Positions 17,790-21,384 of a DNA stretch of 21,384 nucleotides are shown here, piece after piece. The notes under the pieces are model-generated. The model was not told the origin of the DNA and made no database searches. It saw only the letters and a list, made by a program, of their open reading frames with translations. The translations under genes and the position numbers were made by a program. Within the stretch, counting starts at the first letter, position 1, and every line of letters starts with the position of its first letter. Location: the NCBI GenBank assembly GCA_016256075.1, contig SDVU01000092.1:1-21384 (forward strand). Direction: 5' to 3'. Origin of the DNA: Dictyocoela muelleri. Its lineage: Eukaryota > Microsporidia.

Positions 17790-18525
17790 ATATCAAATAA
17801 CGATAATATAATAGAGCTATTAAAGGCCCTTGAAATAATTCTTGAAAATAAAAGCTGTATTAAATGCGATAAAGAATTAATTATCGAAAAAAATGAACAA
17901 CATAATTTGTAAAAAGCATGGAGATGTAGTAGTTGAGGATGTTATTACAATTTACCCGATGATTCTTCAATAGGCGGTAAAAAATATTACCTTTTGTTTT
18001 TTTTTTGAAATTTCCATTTTATTTCTTTAATAAGAATAATTTTACTGCAAACTATATAATGAGTAATTGCAATATTGGTGATGAAAAATATGCTCACATT
18101 TTGCAATAGTAAGAACAAAAATTTTTAAATTTGTTAATGATAATAGAAAGCCTTTAGGGGGTATCTTAAAGAAGGTCCAAATAGATGAAACATATTGGGC
18201 CAAGAGAAAATATGTTTGGGGTGATATTGGAACACCTGTTTGGGTTTGGGGAGCTGTGGAATTTAATACCGAATATTGCTATTGTCAAGTGGTTGAAAAC
18301 CGGAAAATTTCAACATTAATGCCAATAATTGATAAACAAACTTTGAAAAAAAATCATATTTTGTCTATGATCGTTGGTCATCATACAATAATATTGAGGG
18401 TGTATACAGAGATACTGTAAAAAATAAGTTTTTTTTTCAGCCCGAGACAAAAGCCAATACTCAAAAAATTGAAAATTTATGGCTTCATTTAAAAAAATAA
18501 ACATTATAGTTATAGAGTAAAACTA
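17790..18525 (+). pseudogene. Merlin transposase, copy J, broken
   Basis: The N-terminal part reads IIELLKALEIILENKSCIKC, DKELIIEKNE and WRCSS, a stop, then GCYYNLPDDSSIGG: a zinc ribbon with three cysteines and one stop. After a decayed stretch follow KPLGGILKKVQIDETYWAKR (first D, 18155-18200), GTPVWVWGAVEFNTEYCYC and ENRKISTLMPIIDKQ. Then, in another frame, come VYDRWSSYNNIEGVYRDTV (second D) and ANTQKIENLWLHLKK (the E, near 18450-18495). All three catalytic acids survive, but at least five stops or shifts break the gene. It ends about 5 bp before foldback F1, which appears to cut off the last residues. Confidence 0.88.
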
Positions 18526-18529
18526 GATA

Positions 18530-18846
18530 CGGTACCGACTATTCGTAGGATAACTTGTAGATTCCCATGTATTTGATATTACAGAAAACCGAAAGAATAT
18601 TTAGATGTATCTCGATGAATTACAATGGGACGTATGTTTTTTCCAGGGTAAATATATCTACTAGCAGATTATTGATCGGTGGAACCGTCGGTTCCACCGA
18701 TCAATAATCTGCTAGTAGAAATATAAACCCAGGAAAAGAAATACGTTCCATTGTAATTCATCGAGATACATCTAAATATTCTTTCGGTTTTCTGTAATAT
18801 CAAATACATGAGAATCTACAAGTTTTTTCTACGGATTTTTCGGGTT
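18530..18846. repeat. Foldback F1, same arms as F2 but a different tip
   Basis: A palindrome of about 317 bp centred at 18688. The inner 31 bp on each side (18657-18687 and 18689-18719, starting TCTACTAGCAGATTATTGAT) are perfect complements around one base. The outer arms (CGGTACCGACTAT, then TTGATATTACAG, ATCTCGATGAATTACAATGG and a CCAGGGT/CCTGGGT block) match foldback F2 closely. The tip has no counterpart in F2. Confidence 0.93.
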
Positions 18847-18879
18847 TTTCTGGAAAAAACCTTAAAAAAATTAAAATCA

Positions 18880-19774
18880 ATACCCCTTCATGAACGACCC
18901 GAAAAAAACATTAACACAATGTCATTAGATGAAATTATCAAGTATTTAAGCAAGAAAGAAAAAATGATCAGCTTTTTACAAAAATATGGATTCCTTAAAC
19001 AGAAAATGAAATGTCCCAAATGCCGACGATTTATGATTCTTTCGAAATATAAGAGATGCAAAAGTGGGTATAGATGGTTGTGTAAAAGGCCTTGCCTAAT
19101 GACTCTATCTATATAAGCATCATCAGACTTTTAAGATTGTCGAATTGAATTTAAAAATTTTGTTAAACAATTATATTTGATATATTATGAAATAGGAATA
19201 CCTAAAAATTTTTTTGGAGAAATATCTATATCTCCTAATACATACTATTATTATAAGAAAAAATTGAGGATGTGATGATACAAGATTATTATTTAAACAA
19301 AACACAGATAGGTGGAGTGAATAAGGGGGTACAAATTGACAAATTTCTTTTCAATAGAAGAAAATATAATAGAGGTCTTTTTAAATTTCCTTATTGGGTT
19401 TTTGGTGAGATCGAAAGTGATAGTAAAAAATGCTTCTTACATATAGTTTCGGATAGATCTCAAAATACATTACACTCGATTATTAAAAACGAAATAATGC
19501 AGGATCCGATGTAGTTACCGATAGTTGGAAGGGATATAAAAATATTGATAAATTAGGATATAACTATTTTATTGTCAACCATAAGGAAAATTTCATAAAT
19601 CCTGAGCATAATCGCAATACTCAGCGAATAGAAAATTTATGGATGCTTGCCAAGAATAAAATACATGCTGAATATGGAATAAACAAAGAAGATCTTAAAA
19701 AGCATCTTGATAAATTTTTATGGAGGCGGAATATGAGAAGAACTTTCGCAGAGATTATTAATATAATAAATTAA
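18880..19774 (+). pseudogene. Merlin transposase, copy K, a few lesions
   Basis: The gene lies between foldbacks F1 and F2. The N-terminal part has MSLDEIIKYLSKKEKM and a zinc ribbon, CPKCRRFMILSKYKRCKSGY then RWLCKRPC (19013-19098). A decayed linker follows (KHHQTFKIVELNLKILLNNY, then IGIPKNFFGEISISPNTYY). The core has GVNKGVQIDKFLFNRRKYNR (first D; the usual following E is K), FPYWVFGEIESDSKKCFLHI and SDRSQNTLHSIIK. After a one-base shift near 19508 come VVTDSWKGYKN (second D), NYFIVNHKENFINPEH, NTQRIENLWMLAKN (the E) and LDKFLWRRNMRR. About four lesions in all. Its ending block differs from copies J, B and F, so it is a further subfamily. The palindromic arms on both sides may be its terminal repeats. 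Confidence 0.88.
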
Positions 19775-19816
19775 TTTTAAACAAATTTTTATTTATTCAT
19801 ATTTTTTACGATTTAT

Positions 19817-20128
19817 CGACTATCCGTAGGATAAACTTGTAGATTCCCATGTATTTGACATTACAGGGAACCGAAAAAAATTTTATATGTATCTCGATGA
19901 ATTACAATGGGACGTATGTTTTTTCCTGGGTTTATATATAATTAATATCATTTTATAACGGGTGAGACCTAATAGTCTCACCCGTTATAAAATGATATTA
20001 AATATATATAACCCCAGAAAAAAAAATTACATTTTTATTGTAATTCATCGAGATACATCTAAATATTCTTTCGGTTTTCTGTAATATCAAATAAATGGAA
20101 ATCTAAAAGTTTATCCTACGGATAGTCG
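19817..20128. repeat. Foldback F2, same arms as F1 but a different tip
   Basis: A palindrome of about 312 bp centred near 19972. The inner arms TAATATCATTTTATAACGGG plus TGAGAC (19943-19968) are perfect complements of 19975-20000 around CTAATA. The outer arms share with F1 the blocks CGACTAT.CGTAGGAT, GTAGATTCCCATGTATTTGA, ATCTCGATGAATTACAATGG and CCTGGGTTTATAT. The right end extends into GTCGGTACCG (to 20134) as at the left end of F1. Confidence 0.93.
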
Positions 20129-20134
20129 GTACCG

Positions 20135-20510
20135 AATTTTATTTTAAGAGAAATGCAAAATCACGAATTATCATCAGTTATAATTTTAATAATATTTTTT
20201 GAAGTCTATATGGAATTTTTTTTACTTCCACTTTTTGCTGCATAAAAATTATAACTGACGAAAACCCGTGGATTATGCTTATTCCAAATAATATAAACAC
20301 TAATTTATATCTTTCAAATTACGATTTTCTAAAAATTAAGAGTGTGAATACCCGTTTGAGAACAAAAATTTTATTAGTTATTAAATTTTTTTTGACGAGT
20401 AGGCGCCTAAAAATTTTTGGCGAGTTTAACGTCTACTCGTCCCAGGCGATTTGAGCATGGCCATTATTTTTTGCTTCTAAAATATAATAATACGATTTAA
20501 AATTTTTATT
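20135..20510. other. Gene-free stretch with two small inverted repeats
   Basis: An inverted repeat of about 16 bp, CATCAGTTATAATTTT against AAAATTATAACTGACG, lies at about 20170-20187 and 20245-20263, roughly 60 bp apart. A second hairpin is annotated separately at 20394-20441. No coding signal. Confidence 0.6.
20394..20441. repeat. Nested hairpin, possible solitary transposon end
   Basis: GACGAGTAGGCG (20394-20405) pairs with CGTCTACTCGTC (20430-20441) with one mismatch. Inside it CGCCTAAAAA pairs with TTTTTGGCG. The shape (a G+C-bearing stem around an A/T-run palindrome) resembles the hairpin ends of M1 and the Merlin elements, but no partner end was found. Confidence 0.5.
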
Positions 20511-20800
20511 AATATTTCGGTTCTTACCGGCCATCTGCCCCCCTTAAAAGAAGAAAGTTCTATTCCTGTGAGCATACAACATGATTATTATTTGAAATAA
20601 GCTCAAAATCACGAGATCTTTCAAAATATGAAATAAAAACTTTCTAAAATCTTATTATGATATAATTCTTTCATATTTATAAAGATTTCGTGATTTCGAG
20701 CTTATTTCAAATAAAAATCATGTTGTATGCACACAGGAATGGGACTTTATCTTTTTTAGGGGAGAGGGGGAAGCTGATGGCTCAGTAAAAACCAATATTT
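20511..20800. repeat. Foldback F3, related to F0
   Basis: A palindrome centred near 20655. The left arm AATATTTCGGTTCTTACCGG and the inverted right arm AAATATTGGTTTTTACTGAG begin the element. Inner blocks CATACAACATGATTATTATT and its complement match almost fully. The 60-bp arm segment starting AACATGATTATTATTTGAAA is shared with F0 at roughly three in four positions. The unpaired tip is about 35 bases (20634-20668). No coding content. Confidence 0.88.
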
Positions 20801-21013
20801 CTATATTAGTGATTAAAATTTATTATAAAACGATAATATTATCAATATACTTCTGTCCCCCAATTTCTTATTTTTTAAAATATTTACTATTTTTTCTTAT
20901 ATTTATTTTTACTTATAATTTAATTGTATTATAATGTTATTTTTTCGGAAAGTAATATTTGTGTTGTAAATTGAGAGTCTAGGGTCTATTCCAGGACATG
21001 CAGATTTTTTTAT

Positions 21014-21158
21014 GTTTAATACCCCGTAATAAACATAAACCGGCAAAATGATTTGAATTATTTTCAATCACTATATGAAAAATAAAAACATAAGACAACA
21101 CAGTGAGGAACCCAAAACTCACGATCTGATATATTTGGTAGGAATTACTGTTTTACAG
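21014..21158 (+). repeat. Dispersed repeat R, copy 2
   Basis: Plus-strand copy of the repeat found inverted at 14285-14428, about 6.6 kb away. The similarity ends at about 21158, where the tandem hairpin units begin. The 78-codon plus-strand frame starting at 21075 runs through this repeat and into the tandem units, and is probably not a gene. Confidence 0.85.
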
Positions 21159-21170
21159 GGCTTGCCGACG

Positions 21171-21240
21171 TTTCGTCAAGTTGTGACGAGACGCCGGTTT
21201 TTTCGTCAAGTTGTGACGAAACGCCGTTTTTTTCGTCACA
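21171..21240. repeat. 30-bp tandem repeat of hairpin units
   Basis: Two full units and a third partial one: TTTCGTCAAGTTGTGACGAG then ACGCCGGTTT (21171-21200), nearly the same at 21201-21230, and TTTCGTCACA at 21231-21240. Each unit holds an inverted repeat, TTTCGTCA against TGACGA(A/G)A. The G+C content is higher than in the surroundings. Confidence 0.85.
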
Positions 21241-21253
21241 TTTTTTGGGACTT

Positions 21254-21293
21254 CTTTAGTATTCAGGCCAATAAAATGGCCCGAATAGTAAAG
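21254..21293. repeat. Hairpin of 17-bp arms
   Basis: CTTTAGTATTCAGGCCA pairs with TGGCCCGAATAGTAAAG at 15 of 17 positions around a short A-rich loop. It sits between the tandem hairpin units and the terminal A/T tract. Confidence 0.8.
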
Positions 21294-21305
21294 AAAAGCA
21301 AAAAA

Positions 21306-21384
21306 ATTTAAAATTAAAAATTAAAAATTAAAAATTAAAAATTAAAAATTAAAAATTAAAAATTAAAAATTAAAAATTAAAAAT
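21306..21384. repeat. (AAAAATT)n microsatellite running off the window
   Basis: About eleven perfect 7-bp units, AAAAATT, reach the last base. The tract is cut by the window end, so its true length is unknown. It does not resemble the usual G-rich telomere repeats. Confidence 0.9.

Noticed and set aside
21306-21384. Telomere repeat at the window end
   Set aside because: The unit AAAAATT lacks the G-run of usual telomere repeats and looks like an ordinary microsatellite.

Overview
This is an A+T-rich window (roughly three quarters A+T by eye) in which I cannot find one intact host gene, rRNA or tRNA. Nearly everything that can be assigned is a cut-and-paste DNA transposon, most of them broken, often inserted into one another. 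The standard genetic code fits all recognisable reading frames and no introns are needed. The mix (many ISXO2/IS1016-like Merlin transposases, a Tigger/pogo transposase, a FLYWCH-type Mutator-like transposase and a BED-finger hAT of the GTF2IRD2-like kind) suits a transposon-rich microsporidian genome. The same families also occur in arthropods and cnidarians, so the organism call is an inference.

Layout. 75-1475: a degenerate Merlin transposase between two stretches of 22-bp minisatellite. 1878-2036: a fragment resembling ORC1/CDC6 on the minus strand. 2194-2601: a large foldback whose arms are tandem repeats. 3188-4252: a nearly whole Merlin element with a 9-bp target duplication. 4330-6281: a minus-strand Tigger/pogo transposase split by a 395-bp hAT miniature element (4922-5316), with a minisatellite upstream (6300-6485). 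6535-8085: two minus-strand Merlin transposases. 8172-10945: a plus-strand Mutator-like transposase split by two non-autonomous hairpin-ended elements, each bracketed by roughly 75-80 bp direct duplications of the transposase. 11040-12700: a nearly whole Merlin element (11374-12455) between two N-terminal Merlin fragments. 12757-13045: a near-perfect foldback. 13105-14054: a third Merlin element, minus strand. 14648-16702: a minus-strand hAT transposase. 16721-17127: a miniature Merlin element. 17390-20800: four large foldbacks alternating with two Merlin transposases. The window closes with one copy of an inverted dispersed repeat, a 30-bp tandem repeat, a hairpin and an (AAAAATT)n tract.

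None of these genes forms an operon or pathway; they are independent mobile elements. The Merlin copies fall into several clearly different subfamilies. Four Merlin or Merlin-like elements carry a hairpin at the 5' end, and two of them pair it with a direct repeat of the same unit at the 3' end. The strongest candidates for something new are this asymmetric terminus, the pair of foldbacks with shared arms but different tips, and the long duplications around the insertions in the Mutator-like gene.
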